12,449 nucleotides of DNA from Salinisphaera sp. UBA6602 (GTDB lineage: Bacteria > Pseudomonadota > Gammaproteobacteria > Nevskiales > Salinisphaeraceae), in assembly GCA_002433465.1 (NCBI GenBank), contig DJIE01000174.1, forward strand, positions 1-12,449, in the 5' to 3' direction. The position numbers and the translations under genes are program-made. The notes under the pieces were generated by a model. It was given only the letters and a program-made list of their open reading frames with translations, had not been told where the DNA came from and made no database searches. Positions 1 through 7,357 of this stretch are shown one piece after another. How positions within the stretch are numbered: position 1 is the stretch's first letter; each line of letters begins with the position of its first letter.

Positions 1-1
1 C

Positions 2-223
2 CGCGATCTGCACACCTTCGAGACCACCCTCGATACCAGCATCGATCTACGCGACACCATCCCCGCCGACCGGCTGGTGGTCAGCGAAAGCGGCATTCAT
101 ACGCCGGCCGATCTGGCGCGTCTGGCCGACGTGGGCTTCGGCGCCTTCCTGATCGGCGAATCCTTCATGCGCGAACCCGACCCCGGCGCCGCGCTGGCAA
201 CCTTGCTCGATCCTGCGGGATAG
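2..223 (+). CDS. trpC: Indole-3-glycerol phosphate synthase, C-terminal part (cut by window edge)
   Basis: The last 73 codons of an open frame that enters from the left edge. TrpC closes the indole ring: it converts carboxyphenylamino-deoxyribulose phosphate to indole-3-glycerol phosphate in cytosolic tryptophan synthesis. The visible part holds the end of the TIM barrel: an RDLHTFETTLDTS segment, which resembles the NRDL-x-TF-x-x-x-LDTS strand of the family, then VSESGIHTPADLARL and GAFLIGESFMREPDPGAAL, which match the phosphate-binding ESGI and LIGES loops. The frame ends in TAG. The start and the catalytic lysines and glutamates of the earlier strands lie outside the window. In pseudomonads the gene follows trpG and trpD, but those are not visible here. 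The family call is secure from the two terminal motifs. Confidence 0.95.
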   Translation, partial: RDLHTFETTLDTSIDLRDTIPADRLVVSESGIHTPADLARLADVGFGAFLIGESFMREPDPGAALATLLDPAG

Positions 224-248
224 CGCGTTACGACACGGCGGCCAGCAC

Positions 249-282
249 TTTTTTTGACCGCAACCGGCCCCATCGTCGGGCC
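249..282 (+). other. T-tract followed by a small GC hairpin between trpC and osmC
   Basis: Seven T residues lie at 249-255, and a perfect 5-bp inverted repeat (GGCCC 266-270, GGGCC 278-282, 7-base loop) lies just after them. For a plus-strand Rho-independent terminator the order is wrong, because the stem should come before the T-run. I see no stem directly upstream of the T-run. TTGACC at 254-259 looks like a -35 box, but no acceptable -10 box sits 16-18 bases further on. The function is unknown. Confidence 0.2.
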
Positions 283-307
283 ACCGTATCGACCATCACG
301 ATCTCGA

Positions 308-724
308 ATGAAAGCAACCATCGATTGGCAGGGCCAACTGCAGTTCTCCGGCACCGCGGATAGCGGCCACGAAGTCACTATCGACGGGCCGCCGGATATC
401 GGCGGCGAAAACGCCGGTTTCCGACCCATGGAGATGATTCTGCTGGGCGTGGGTGGCTGCAGCGCGATGGACGTGATGCATATCCTCAAGAAATCGCGCC
501 AGGACGTGACCGGCTGCCGTATCGAGGTGGACGGCACCCGTGCCAGCACCGAACCGAAGGTGTTCACCGACATTCATCTACAGTTTTTCGTTTCCGGCCA
601 GAACCTCAACGAAAAACACGTCGCGCGCGCGGTGCAGCTGTCGGCCGAGAAATACTGCTCGGCCTCGATCATGCTGCAATCGAGCGTGAACATTACCCAC
701 GACTACACGATCGAAACCGTCTGA
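308..724 (+). CDS. OsmC/YhfA-family protein (probable thiol-dependent peroxidase)
   Basis: A 138-residue protein of the OsmC/Ohr superfamily, whose members reduce organic hydroperoxides with a pair of reactive cysteines in the cytosol. The two expected cysteines are visible: Cys51 in GVGGCSAMDVMHIL, at the head of the central helix, and Cys117 in SAEKYCSAS. A further Cys70 is present. Length and the MILLGVGGC pattern resemble the YhfA-like branch (about 135 residues) more than Ohr or OsmC proper, so the physiological substrate is uncertain. I chose the ATG at 308 because the protein then begins MKATIDWQG, as in relatives. The same frame can be extended to 254 only through an unlikely GC-rich leader. 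No clear Shine-Dalgarno sequence precedes the ATG. A homologue lies between vfr and speD in Pseudomonas aeruginosa; here it directly follows trpC. Confidence 0.85.
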   Translation: MKATIDWQGQLQFSGTADSGHEVTIDGPPDIGGENAGFRPMEMILLGVGGCSAMDVMHILKKSRQDVTGCRIEVDGTRASTEPKVFTDIHLQFFVSGQNLNEKHVARAVQLSAEKYCSASIMLQSSVNITHDYTIETV

Positions 725-748
725 TCGGCCCATGCGCGGGCGTGGCGC

Positions 749-776
749 TTGACGTACGCGCTCGCGCGCGGATACT
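749..776 (+). promoter_or_regulatory. Candidate sigma-70 promoter for speD
   Basis: TTGACG at 749-754 (5 of 6 to the -35 consensus) and GATACT at 771-776 (4 of 6 to the -10 consensus) are separated by 16 bases. They lie just after the osmC stop and would start transcription near 783, giving a leader of about 140 bases before speD. Within that leader GCCCAT (824-829) can pair with ATGGGC (842-847) across a 12-base loop. The promoter match is good for a GC-rich genome but rests on sequence alone. Confidence 0.4.
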
Positions 777-924
777 GCGCCATTTCATCGCCCATCGACC
801 CGGTCGGTCGACGCAACGTCTGGGCCCATGCAGCCGAAATAATGGGCGCTACGACCCCGTCATCGGTTCATGCAGCCCGCGTTGAGCTCAGCCGCCCTGG
901 CCCACACCCCATCCCGAATTCGCC

Positions 925-1707
925 ATGGAAAAACTGCGCCTGCACGGCTTCAACAATCTGACCAAGTCGCTGTCGTTCAACATCTACGACATCTGCCATG
1001 CGCGTACGCAGGAGCAGAAGAAGGCGTATGTCGCCTATCTGGACGACATGTTCAGCGCCGATCGTCTGACCCAGATCCTGACCGAAGTCTCGGACATCAT
1101 CGGTGCGCATATTCTCAATATCGCCCGTCAGGACTACGAACCGGAAGGCGCGAGCGTGACCATCCTCATCGCCGAGGAGGCCGCCTACGACGGGCCGACG
1201 CCGGATGCGGTGGTCGGGCATCTCGACAAGAGCCATATCACGGTCCATACCTATCCGGAGTTTCATCCGGATAACGGCATCTCGACCTTCCGCGCCGATA
1301 TCGACGTATCCACCTGTGGCCTGATCTCGCCGCTCAAGGCGCTGGATCATCTGATTCACAGCTTCGAATCGGACGTGGTATCGATGGACTACCGGGTGCG
1401 CGGTTTCACGCGTGACGTGGACGGCGTGAAGCACTTCATCGATCACGAGATCAACTCGATCCAGGACTACATCCCGGAAGACATCTGCAACCGCTATCAG
1501 ATGATCGACGTGAATGTGCTGGCCGAGCGCATCTTCCATACCAAGATGCGGCTGACCGAATTCTCGCTGAACGATTACCTGTTCGCGGAAAAAGCCGAGG
1601 ACCTGTCCGAAGACGAGGCCGCCGAGCTGACCGATCGGATCGAGGCCGAGGTGAACGAAATTTTCTACGGCCGTAATTTCGCCAACGACGCTCAGGACGG
1701 CGAATAG
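925..1707 (+). CDS. speD: S-adenosylmethionine decarboxylase proenzyme (E. coli type)
   Basis: Decarboxylates S-adenosylmethionine to give the aminopropyl donor for spermidine synthesis in the cytosol. The 260-residue product is close to E. coli SpeD (264) and belongs to the long bacterial class rather than the short Bacillus/Thermotoga class. The self-cleavage site is clear: [13 protein letters not shown], where Ser103 should become the pyruvoyl group and Lys102 ends the beta chain. Cys131 in [10 protein letters not shown] lies 28 residues on, the same spacing as Ser112 to Cys140 in E. coli. The start [19 protein letters not shown] is the usual one, although no strong ribosome binding site is visible. 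speE, its partner in the E. coli speED operon, is not in the window. The gene stands alone, with 200 bases before it and 103 after it. Confidence 0.96.
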   Translation: MEKLRLHGFNNLTKSLSFNIYDICHARTQEQKKAYVAYLDDMFSADRLTQILTEVSDIIGAHILNIARQDYEPEGASVTILIAEEAAYDGPTPDAVVGHLDKSHITVHTYPEFHPDNGISTFRADIDVSTCGLISPLKALDHLIHSFESDVVSMDYRVRGFTRDVDGVKHFIDHEINSIQDYIPEDICNRYQMIDVNVLAERIFHTKMRLTEFSLNDYLFAEKAEDLSEDEAAELTDRIEAEVNEIFYGRNFANDAQDGE

Positions 1708-1726
1708 CCCCGCGCGCCCTGGCATG

Positions 1727-1753
1727 GCGCGTATCGTGCATGATGATGCGCGT
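1727..1753 (+). repeat. Imperfect inverted repeat between speD and holA
   Basis: CGCGTATC (1728-1735) can pair with GATGCGCG (1745-1752) through one T-G wobble, and the stem can be lengthened by a further G-T pair. The loop is nine bases. No T-run follows, so it is not a classic terminator, but it lies 20 bases after the speD stop and could slow RNA decay or help Rho-dependent ending. The stem is short enough to have arisen by chance. Confidence 0.3.
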
Positions 1754-1810
1754 GGTGGCGGGTGTGCCGTCGTCGATCGCAGCCTGTGTTGTCCCTAGCG
1801 AGGTAGAACC

Positions 1811-2854
1811 GTGGAGTTGCGCCCCGACCAGTTTCAGCGCCAGGTCGACAGCCAGCCGCTGGCGCGCTGCTATGTACTGGCCGGCGACGAGCCGTTGCAG
1901 GTACTCGAAGCCGCCGATGCCCTGCGGGCGGCGGCACGCAAACAGGGCTTTGACGAACGTGAAGTCCTGCATGCCGAGCCGGGATTCGACTGGGGCCAGC
2001 TGGCAAGCGCCGGCGCGAGCCTGTCGCTGTTCTCCGAAAAACGCCTGCTGGAACTGCATCTCACCGACAAGGGCCCCGGCAAGCCCGGCAGCGCGGCAAT
2101 CAGCGATTACGCCAAGAACGCGCCGGATTCCACGCTGCTGCTGATTCTGGCCACGCCGCTGGCCGCGAGTGCGCGCAAAAGCGCCTGGTACAAGGCGGTC
2201 AGCAAGGCCGGCGTGGCCATGTATGCCTGGCCGCTGCCGGGCGCGCGCATGGCGCAATGGGTGGAACAGCGCGCGCGTGCCAACGGTCTTGCGCTCGATC
2301 GGGACGCGGTCGCCCTGCTGGCCGAACAAACCGAAGGCAACCTGCTGGCCGCCGCCCAGGAAATCGACCGGCTCGCGCTGCTGCATCCGAACGAAAGCAT
2401 CGGCGCGGCCGAAATCGAAGCCGCGGCCAGCGACCACAGCCGCTTCGGCATCTTCGACCTGCCTACCAAGGCGCTCGCCGGCGACAGCGCCAGCGCGCTG
2501 AAAACGCTGGCCAAACTGCGTGCCGAAGGGGTGGATGCGGTGCCCATCACCTGGGCGCTGGTACGCGAAATCCGCATGCTGTATCAGGCTGCGCTTGCCG
2601 CGCGCGCCAACCGGCTCGATGCCATGCTCGGCAAGATCTTCATGCCGCCAGCGCGCAAGCGCCAGCTGGGCGAGGCCGCGACGCGGGCCGATCCGACCAT
2701 GCTGGCCGAGCTGCTGCGCCGTGCGGCCCGGCTCGATCAGGTCAACAAAGGCGCGGCCGTCGGGCGCGCCTGGGATGAACTGGTAACATTGACCCTCGGT
2801 CTGGCAGGTCAGCCGCCGCGCGCGTCCTGCCTCGTATCCAATCGTCTTCAGTAA
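1811..2854 (+). CDS. holA: DNA polymerase III, delta subunit
   Basis: The delta subunit is the clamp-opening wrench of the replicative clamp loader: it binds the beta sliding clamp and opens one interface. The 347-residue product matches E. coli HolA (343) along its length: MELRPDQFQRQV and YVLAGDEPLQVLEAADALR at the N-terminus, ASLSLFSEKRLLEL in the clamp-binding area (about 70-82), EGNLLAAAQEIDRLALL (about 174-190), and FGIFDLPTKALAGD leading into the C-terminal collar domain. The last 18 or so residues run past the usual end. The start is GTG, chosen because GAGGTAG lies at a good distance upstream and the protein begins at the family's usual point. proA starts nine bases after the stop, so co-transcription is likely. 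In many Gammaproteobacteria leuS and lptE precede holA; here speD does. Confidence 0.95.
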   Translation: MELRPDQFQRQVDSQPLARCYVLAGDEPLQVLEAADALRAAARKQGFDEREVLHAEPGFDWGQLASAGASLSLFSEKRLLELHLTDKGPGKPGSAAISDYAKNAPDSTLLLILATPLAASARKSAWYKAVSKAGVAMYAWPLPGARMAQWVEQRARANGLALDRDAVALLAEQTEGNLLAAAQEIDRLALLHPNESIGAAEIEAAASDHSRFGIFDLPTKALAGDSASALKTLAKLRAEGVDAVPITWALVREIRMLYQAALAARANRLDAMLGKIFMPPARKRQLGEAATRADPTMLAELLRRAARLDQVNKGAAVGRAWDELVTLTLGLAGQPPRASCLVSNRLQ

Positions 2855-2863
2855 CCAGAACTC

Positions 2864-4165
2864 ATGAGCGCCAATCTAAGCGATCGCGAAAACCAGGACA
2901 GCAGTCCGCAAAGCCGTATCGAACGGCAGATGCAGGCCATGGGCAAGCGCGCCCGTGCCGCCGCCCGGCATATGGCCGCCGCCGAGCCAGGCGCCAAGAA
3001 TGCCGCGCTGTTCGCGATTGCCGAAGCGCTGATCGCCGGGCGCAGTAGCATTCTCGCCGCCAACGCCCGCGATATGCGCGAAGGCCGCGACGAGCTCGAT
3101 ACGGCGCTGCTCGAACGTCTGGAACTCAACGACAAGCGCCTCGAACAGATGGCCGAGGGCCTGCGCCAGGTCGCGGCCCTGCCCGATCCGATCGGCGGCA
3201 TCACCGACCTCAACTATCGGCCTTCCGGTATTCAGGTCGGGCGTATGCGCGTGCCGCTGGGGGTGATCGGCATCATCTACGAATCGCGCCCGAACGTCAC
3301 CGCGGACGCGGCAGCGCTGTGCCTGAAATCCGGCAATGCGGCGATTCTGCGCGGCGGCTCGGAGGCTGCACACAGCAATCAGGCCATCGCGGCCTGTATC
3401 AGTCGCGGGCTCACCGATGCCGGCCTGCCGGCCGACGCCGTACAGGTGGTGGAAACCACCGACCGCGCGGCCGTCGGCGCGCTGCTCGACATGCCCGAAT
3501 ACGTGGACGTGATCGTGCCGCGCGGCGGCAAGGGCCTGATCGAATTCGTCTCCAACAATGCGCGCATGCCGGTCATCAAGCATCTGGACGGCGTGTGCCA
3601 TGTCTATATCGACGACCATGCCGATCTCGACAAGGCCATTGCGATCGCGGTCAACGCCAAGACCCAGCGCTACGGCACCTGCAACACCATGGAAACGCTG
3701 CTGGTGGCCGATTCCATAGCCGAGCGCGTGCTCAAGCCGCTATCGCAGGATCTGCGTCAGGCGGGGGTGGAACTGCGCGGCTGCCAGCGTACGCGCAAGC
3801 TACTCGGCACGGGCGTGAAACCGGCTTCGGACGCCGACTGGGCCGAGGAATATCTGGCCCCGGTGCTGGCGATTCGTATCGTCGACGACATGGACCAGGC
3901 CATCGACCATATCGAAACCTGGGGCTCGCACCATACCGATGCGATCGTCACCGAAAGCGTGACCCGGGCACGGGCCTTCATGCGCGCGGTGGATTCCGCC
4001 TCGGTGATGGTGAATGCCTCGACACGATTCGCCGACGGGTTCGAATACGGCCTGGGTGCCGAGATCGGCATTTCCACCGACAAGCTCCACGCGCGCGGGC
4101 CGGTCGGGCTGGAAGGGCTGACTTCGCTGAAGTACGTCGTATTCGGCGACGGCCATGTCCGCTAG
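2864..4165 (+). CDS. proA: Gamma-glutamyl phosphate reductase
   Basis: Second step of proline synthesis: NADPH-dependent reduction of glutamyl-5-phosphate to glutamate-5-semialdehyde in the cytosol. The 433-residue product has the aldehyde-dehydrogenase fold. Visible marks are [18 protein letters not shown] (129-146), [16 protein letters not shown] (153-168), [11 protein letters not shown] (219-229), the catalytic Cys273 in [13 protein letters not shown], and [24 protein letters not shown] near the end. It carries about 22 extra residues before the usual family start (E. coli ProA has 417). ATG codons at 2930 and 2939 would give the usual length, but neither has a clear ribosome binding site, so I kept the first ATG after the holA stop. 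proB, which makes its substrate, is not in the window. nadD follows after 27 bases. Confidence 0.96.
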   Translation: MSANLSDRENQDSSPQSRIERQMQAMGKRARAAARHMAAAEPGAKNAALFAIAEALIAGRSSILAANARDMREGRDELDTALLERLELNDKRLEQMAEGLRQVAALPDPIGGITDLNYRPSGIQVGRMRVPLGVIGIIYESRPNVTADAAALCLKSGNAAILRGGSEAAHSNQAIAACISRGLTDAGLPADAVQVVETTDRAAVGALLDMPEYVDVIVPRGGKGLIEFVSNNARMPVIKHLDGVCHVYIDDHADLDKAIAIAVNAKTQRYGTCNTMETLLVADSIAERVLKPLSQDLRQAGVELRGCQRTRKLLGTGVKPASDADWAEEYLAPVLAIRIVDDMDQAIDHIETWGSHHTDAIVTESVTRARAFMRAVDSASVMVNASTRFADGFEYGLGAEIGISTDKLHARGPVGLEGLTSLKYVVFGDGHVR

Positions 4166-4192
4166 CGCCCTGATCGTTTCGGGAGAAACATT

Positions 4193-4858
4193 TTGACCAC
4201 CGCCCCTGTCGGTGTCCTTGGCGGCACGTTCGATCCGGTTCACAACGGGCATCTGCGCCTGGCCATGGAACTGGCCAGCGCGCTCGATATGGCCCATGTG
4301 CGCCTGGTGCCCTGTGCGCGGCCGCCGCATCGCGGCGCGCCCACGGCATCGCCGGGCCAGCGCTCGAAATGGATTCGCGTGGCCGTGAGCACCGAGCCGC
4401 GCCTGCGCCTGGACGATCGCGAACTGCTGCGCGACGGACCGTCCTATACCGTGGATACGCTGGCCTCCATGCGCGCCGAAATGCCGGATACGCCGCTGTG
4501 CCTGATCATGGGCCGCGATGTGTTCGCCAAGCTGCCAGGCTGGCATGAATGGGAACGCATCTTCGATAGCGCCCATATCGTGCTCATCGACCGTCCCGGT
4601 ATCGACTGCGAGCTCGACAGCGCAGCCGCCGACGCCCTGGCCGAACGGGGCACCGATAGCCACGAGACGTTGCATCGCGAGCTCGGTGGCCATATCTATA
4701 CCTATATGCCGCCGCCGCTGGTGATTTCGGCCAGTTATATCCGCGAGCTGCTGGAGCGGGGTGAAAGTCCGCGTTACCTCTTGCCCACCGCCGTGCTCGA
4801 CGACATTATGGATGCAGGCGTCTATCAGTCCCAACCGGCCACGGCCGCGAGTCAATGA
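4193..4858 (+). CDS. nadD: Nicotinate-mononucleotide adenylyltransferase
   Basis: Joins nicotinate mononucleotide with ATP to form deamido-NAD, the shared late step of NAD synthesis. The 221-residue product has the nucleotidyltransferase signature GGTFDPVHNGH (residues 10-20) and the C-terminal ISASYIRELLERGE (178-191), which corresponds to the ISxxxIR ATP-binding motif, with Ala-Ser where many homologues have Ser-Thr. LIMGRDVFAKLPGWHEWERI is the typical NadD middle segment (M/G-x-D...W). The start is a TTG at 4193, supported by GGGAGA at 4181-4186. No in-frame ATG lies upstream of the GGTFDP motif. Its end overlaps the start of rsfS in an ATGA, which indicates coupled translation. The nadD-rsfS-rlmH order is widespread in bacteria. 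Confidence 0.95.
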   Translation: MTTAPVGVLGGTFDPVHNGHLRLAMELASALDMAHVRLVPCARPPHRGAPTASPGQRSKWIRVAVSTEPRLRLDDRELLRDGPSYTVDTLASMRAEMPDTPLCLIMGRDVFAKLPGWHEWERIFDSAHIVLIDRPGIDCELDSAAADALAERGTDSHETLHRELGGHIYTYMPPPLVISASYIRELLERGESPRYLLPTAVLDDIMDAGVYQSQPATAASQ

Positions 4859-5247
4859 ATCTACAAGACAAGCCCGAAAACGCCCACAACAGCGATCCAC
4901 AGGTTAACGCCTTGCTGAAGCTGGCCATCGAAGCCGTCGACGAACTCAAGGGCGAATCCGTCCAGGTGCTCGACGTCGCCGAACTGACGACCATTGCCGA
5001 TCATATGGTCATTTGCAGCGGCCGCTCGGCACGCCACGTCAAGCGCCTCGGCGAAACGGTGATCGCCCACGCCAAGGAAGCCGGTATCCAGCCGCGCGTG
5101 GAAGGCCTGAGCCAGGCCGAGTGGGTACTCATCGACCTCAACGGCGTGGTGGTGCACATCATGCAGCCGGTTACGCGTGCCTATTACCAGCTGGAAAAAC
5201 TCTGGGACATGGACGCGATCGCCGGCGAAAGCTCCACCACGCACTAG
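4855..5247 (+). CDS. rsfS: Ribosomal silencing factor RsfS
   Basis: RsfS binds ribosomal protein L14 on the large subunit and blocks subunit joining, lowering translation when nutrients are scarce. The 130-residue product carries the family core: ADHMVICSGRSARHVKRLGE (49-67) and EWVLIDLNGVVVHIMQP (89-105), followed by RAYYQLEKLWD, the typical end of the fold. About 15 residues at the N-terminus and 10 at the C-terminus go beyond the 105-residue E. coli protein and look unstructured. The ATG overlaps the nadD stop by four bases (ATGA), so its translation is probably coupled to NadD. Confidence 0.95.
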   Translation: MNLQDKPENAHNSDPQVNALLKLAIEAVDELKGESVQVLDVAELTTIADHMVICSGRSARHVKRLGETVIAHAKEAGIQPRVEGLSQAEWVLIDLNGVVVHIMQPVTRAYYQLEKLWDMDAIAGESSTTH

Positions 5248-5266
5248 TTCCGTCGTGGCGTAGTTT

Positions 5267-5734
5267 ATGCGAATACGCCTGCTGGCGGTGGGCCGGCGCA
5301 TGCCCGGCTGGGTTACCGGCGCCTACGACGACTACGCCCGCCGCCTGCCGCATGAATGCCGGCTGGAACTCACCGAAATAGCGCCCGGCAACCGCAAGGG
5401 CGGCAAGCCCGAACGCGCGATCGCCGATGAAGATCGGCGTATCTGCGATGCGCTCTCCCCCGATCTGGACGTGATCGCCCTGGCCGTGGACGGCAAGCCC
5501 TGGTCGACCGAGCAGCTGGCCGGACAAATGCGCGAATGGCTGGCCGACGGCCGTGATCGTGCCCTGCTGGTCGGCGGCCCGGACGGCCTCGGCCCGAACA
5601 GTCTGGCCCGGGCGAACCGGCGCTGGTCGCTGTCGCCTTTGACCCTGCCGCACCCTTTGGTACGCGTGATCCTGGCCGAACAACTGTTTCGCGCCCACAG
5701 CATTCTCACCGGTCATCCCTACCATCGCGGCTGA
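5267..5734 (+). CDS. rlmH: 23S rRNA (pseudouridine-1915-N3) methyltransferase
   Basis: Methylates pseudouridine 1915 in helix 69 of 23S rRNA on assembled 70S ribosomes, using S-adenosylmethionine. It is a knotted SPOUT-class methyltransferase. At 155 residues it has the same length as E. coli RlmH. Visible marks are MRIRLLAVGRRMPGWV at the start, LLVGGPDGLGP (100-110) as the methyl-donor loop (PEGL in E. coli, PDGL here), WSLSPLTLPHPLVRVILAEQ (120-139), and the conserved C-terminal HPYHR at 150-154. It starts 19 bases after rsfS and probably shares its transcript. No clear ribosome binding site is visible. In many relatives maf or mrdA-rodA follows; here rng does, after 99 bases. Confidence 0.96.
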   Translation: MRIRLLAVGRRMPGWVTGAYDDYARRLPHECRLELTEIAPGNRKGGKPERAIADEDRRICDALSPDLDVIALAVDGKPWSTEQLAGQMREWLADGRDRALLVGGPDGLGPNSLARANRRWSLSPLTLPHPLVRVILAEQLFRAHSILTGHPYHRG

Positions 5735-5764
5735 GCACGCCGCCGGGCGTGGATCGGGGCGCGC

Positions 5765-5794
5765 TTGCAGTGGCATACGCTGTGCGCCGACAAT
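5765..5794 (+). promoter_or_regulatory. Weak candidate promoter for rng
   Basis: TTGCAG at 5765-5770 and GACAAT at 5789-5794 (4 of 6 to the -10 consensus) are 18 bases apart, in the 99-base gap between rlmH and rng. The -35 box matches consensus at only three positions. If used, it would give a leader of roughly 30 bases before the rng ATG. The only support beyond these matches is the position in the gap. Confidence 0.25.
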
Positions 5795-5833
5795 CGAGTG
5801 CATGGCATCGAATTCCCATAACCTGCCCTGCCC

Positions 5834-7357
5834 ATGCACACGTCGACGCAAACCGCGGTGAGCGTCTCGTGTCTGCCCGAGGCCGATCCCGAGCCCACGC
5901 GTATCGAGATCCTGGTCAACGTCTCCAAGGGTGAAACGCGTGCGGCGCACCTGGAAAACGGCGTGCTGCAGGAAATCTATATCCAGCGCGATGCGACCGG
6001 CAGCGTGGTCGGCAATATCTACCTGGGCAAGGTGCAGCGCGTACTCGCGGGCATGCAGGCGGCGTTCATCGACGTAGGCCTGCCCAGGGCCGCCTTTTTG
6101 CAGATTTCGGACATGGTGCGCCGCCCGGCCGAAACGCAGGACGTGGCGCCACGCATCCAGAACCGGCTCAACCAGGGCGATCGTGTTCTGGTGCAAGTGT
6201 CCAAGGATGCGATGAGCAGCAAGGGCGCACGGCTGACCACCGACCTGGCGATTCCGTCGCGGTTTCTGGTCTATATGCCCTACAACCCGCGTATCGGCGT
6301 TTCTGCCCGCATCGAAAACGAAGCCGAACGCAACCGGCTGCACAGCGCCGTGGCCGGCATTCGCGAAGAGCTGGGTCTGACCGGCGGTTTCATCGTACGT
6401 ACGGTCGGCGACGGCGCGCCCCACCATGCCCTGGCCGCCGACATGCGTTTTCTGGCCACGGTCTGGAACGATATCCTCCAGCAAAGCCGTACCGTCGCCC
6501 CGGAGACCCTGCTCTACGGCGATCTGGCGCTGCCAATTCGCATGCTGCGCGACATGCTCACGCCCGAAGTGGCGGCGATCACCATCGACGACGAAGCCGC
6601 CTGGCAGGAAATGACCGGCTTCACCCAGCGCTTTGCCCCCGAGTTCACCGAACGCACCTGCCACTACACCAAGCCGGTGCCGCTGTTCTCGCAATACGGG
6701 ATCGAAGAAGCCATCGAACGCGCCCTGGCGCCGAAGGTGCCGCTGCGCTCCGGCGGTTTTCTCATCATCGAACAGACCGAGGCGATGGTCACGGTCGACG
6801 TGAATACCGGCGGCTACGTCGGCACCCGCAGCCTCGAACAAACGGTGCTGCGTACCAATATCGAGGCTGCCAACACGGTGGCCCGCCAGCTGCGCCTGCG
6901 TAATCTAGGCGGCATCATCGTGATCGACTTCATCGACATGGTCGATGCCGAGCACAAGGCCCAGGTACTCACCGCCCTGCGCGCCGCGCTCGATGCCGAT
7001 CCGGCCAAGACCAGCGTGGGCGCCATTTCCCCTCTGGGGCTGGTGGAAGTCACCCGCAAGCGCACCCGCGAATCGTTGCAGCAGCTCATGTGTCATCCCT
7101 GCGAGAGCTGCCAGGGCCGCGGCTTCGTCAAGACCTGCGAGACCGTCTGTTTTTCGCTGTTTCGCGAAATGAGCCGGCTGGCCCGCAGCCAGCGCGTCGA
7201 GGAACTGCTGATTCTCGCCGCCCCCGATATCATCGGCCTGTTGCTGGATGAACTGGCCGGCGCCTTTCACGATGTCTGTGCCGACACCGGGCTCGCGGTG
7301 CGTCTCCAGTCCGAATCGCTCTACACGGCCGAACAGTTCGATCTGGTGGTGATGTAA
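5834..7357 (+). CDS. rng: Ribonuclease G
   Basis: Single-strand-specific endoribonuclease of the RNase E/G family, which matures the 5' end of 16S rRNA and decays some mRNAs. The 507-residue length, without the long disordered C-terminal scaffold of RNase E, marks it as RNase G (E. coli 489). The S1 domain starts near residue 58 (SVVGNIYLGKVQRVLAGMQA). The Mg-binding aspartates are Asp322 in TVDVNTGG and Asp365 in IVIDFIDM, 43 residues apart as in RNase E (303 and 346). The zinc-link cysteines are Cys423 and Cys426 in CESCQGRG. The end YTAEQFDLVVM is typical of RNase G. About 22 residues precede the usual start near RIEILVNVSKGETR. The only other in-frame start is a GTG at 5858, and neither has a clear ribosome binding site. 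yhdP follows, as in pseudomonads. Confidence 0.95.
   Translation: MHTSTQTAVSVSCLPEADPEPTRIEILVNVSKGETRAAHLENGVLQEIYIQRDATGSVVGNIYLGKVQRVLAGMQAAFIDVGLPRAAFLQISDMVRRPAETQDVAPRIQNRLNQGDRVLVQVSKDAMSSKGARLTTDLAIPSRFLVYMPYNPRIGVSARIENEAERNRLHSAVAGIREELGLTGGFIVRTVGDGAPHHALAADMRFLATVWNDILQQSRTVAPETLLYGDLALPIRMLRDMLTPEVAAITIDDEAAWQEMTGFTQRFAPEFTERTCHYTKPVPLFSQYGIEEAIERALAPKVPLRSGGFLIIEQTEAMVTVDVNTGGYVGTRSLEQTVLRTNIEAANTVARQLRLRNLGGIIVIDFIDMVDAEHKAQVLTALRAALDADPAKTSVGAISPLGLVEVTRKRTRESLQQLMCHPCESCQGRGFVKTCETVCFSLFREMSRLARSQRVEELLILAAPDIIGLLLDELAGAFHDVCADTGLAVRLQSESLYTAEQFDLVVM

Noticed and set aside
249..282. Rho-independent terminator after trpC
   Set aside because: The T-run comes before the hairpin, and no stem lies directly upstream of it.
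749..961. A 70-codon frame before speD
   Set aside because: It overlaps the speD start, begins inside the promoter-like signal and has no recognisable content.
2789..2794. TTGACC near the end of holA as a promoter for proA
   Set aside because: No -10-like sequence is found 16-18 bases downstream, and the 9-base holA-proA gap favours a shared transcript.
5171..6841. A 556-codon open frame on the minus strand across rlmH and rng
   Set aside because: It lies opposite two well-recognised genes and has no motif of its own.
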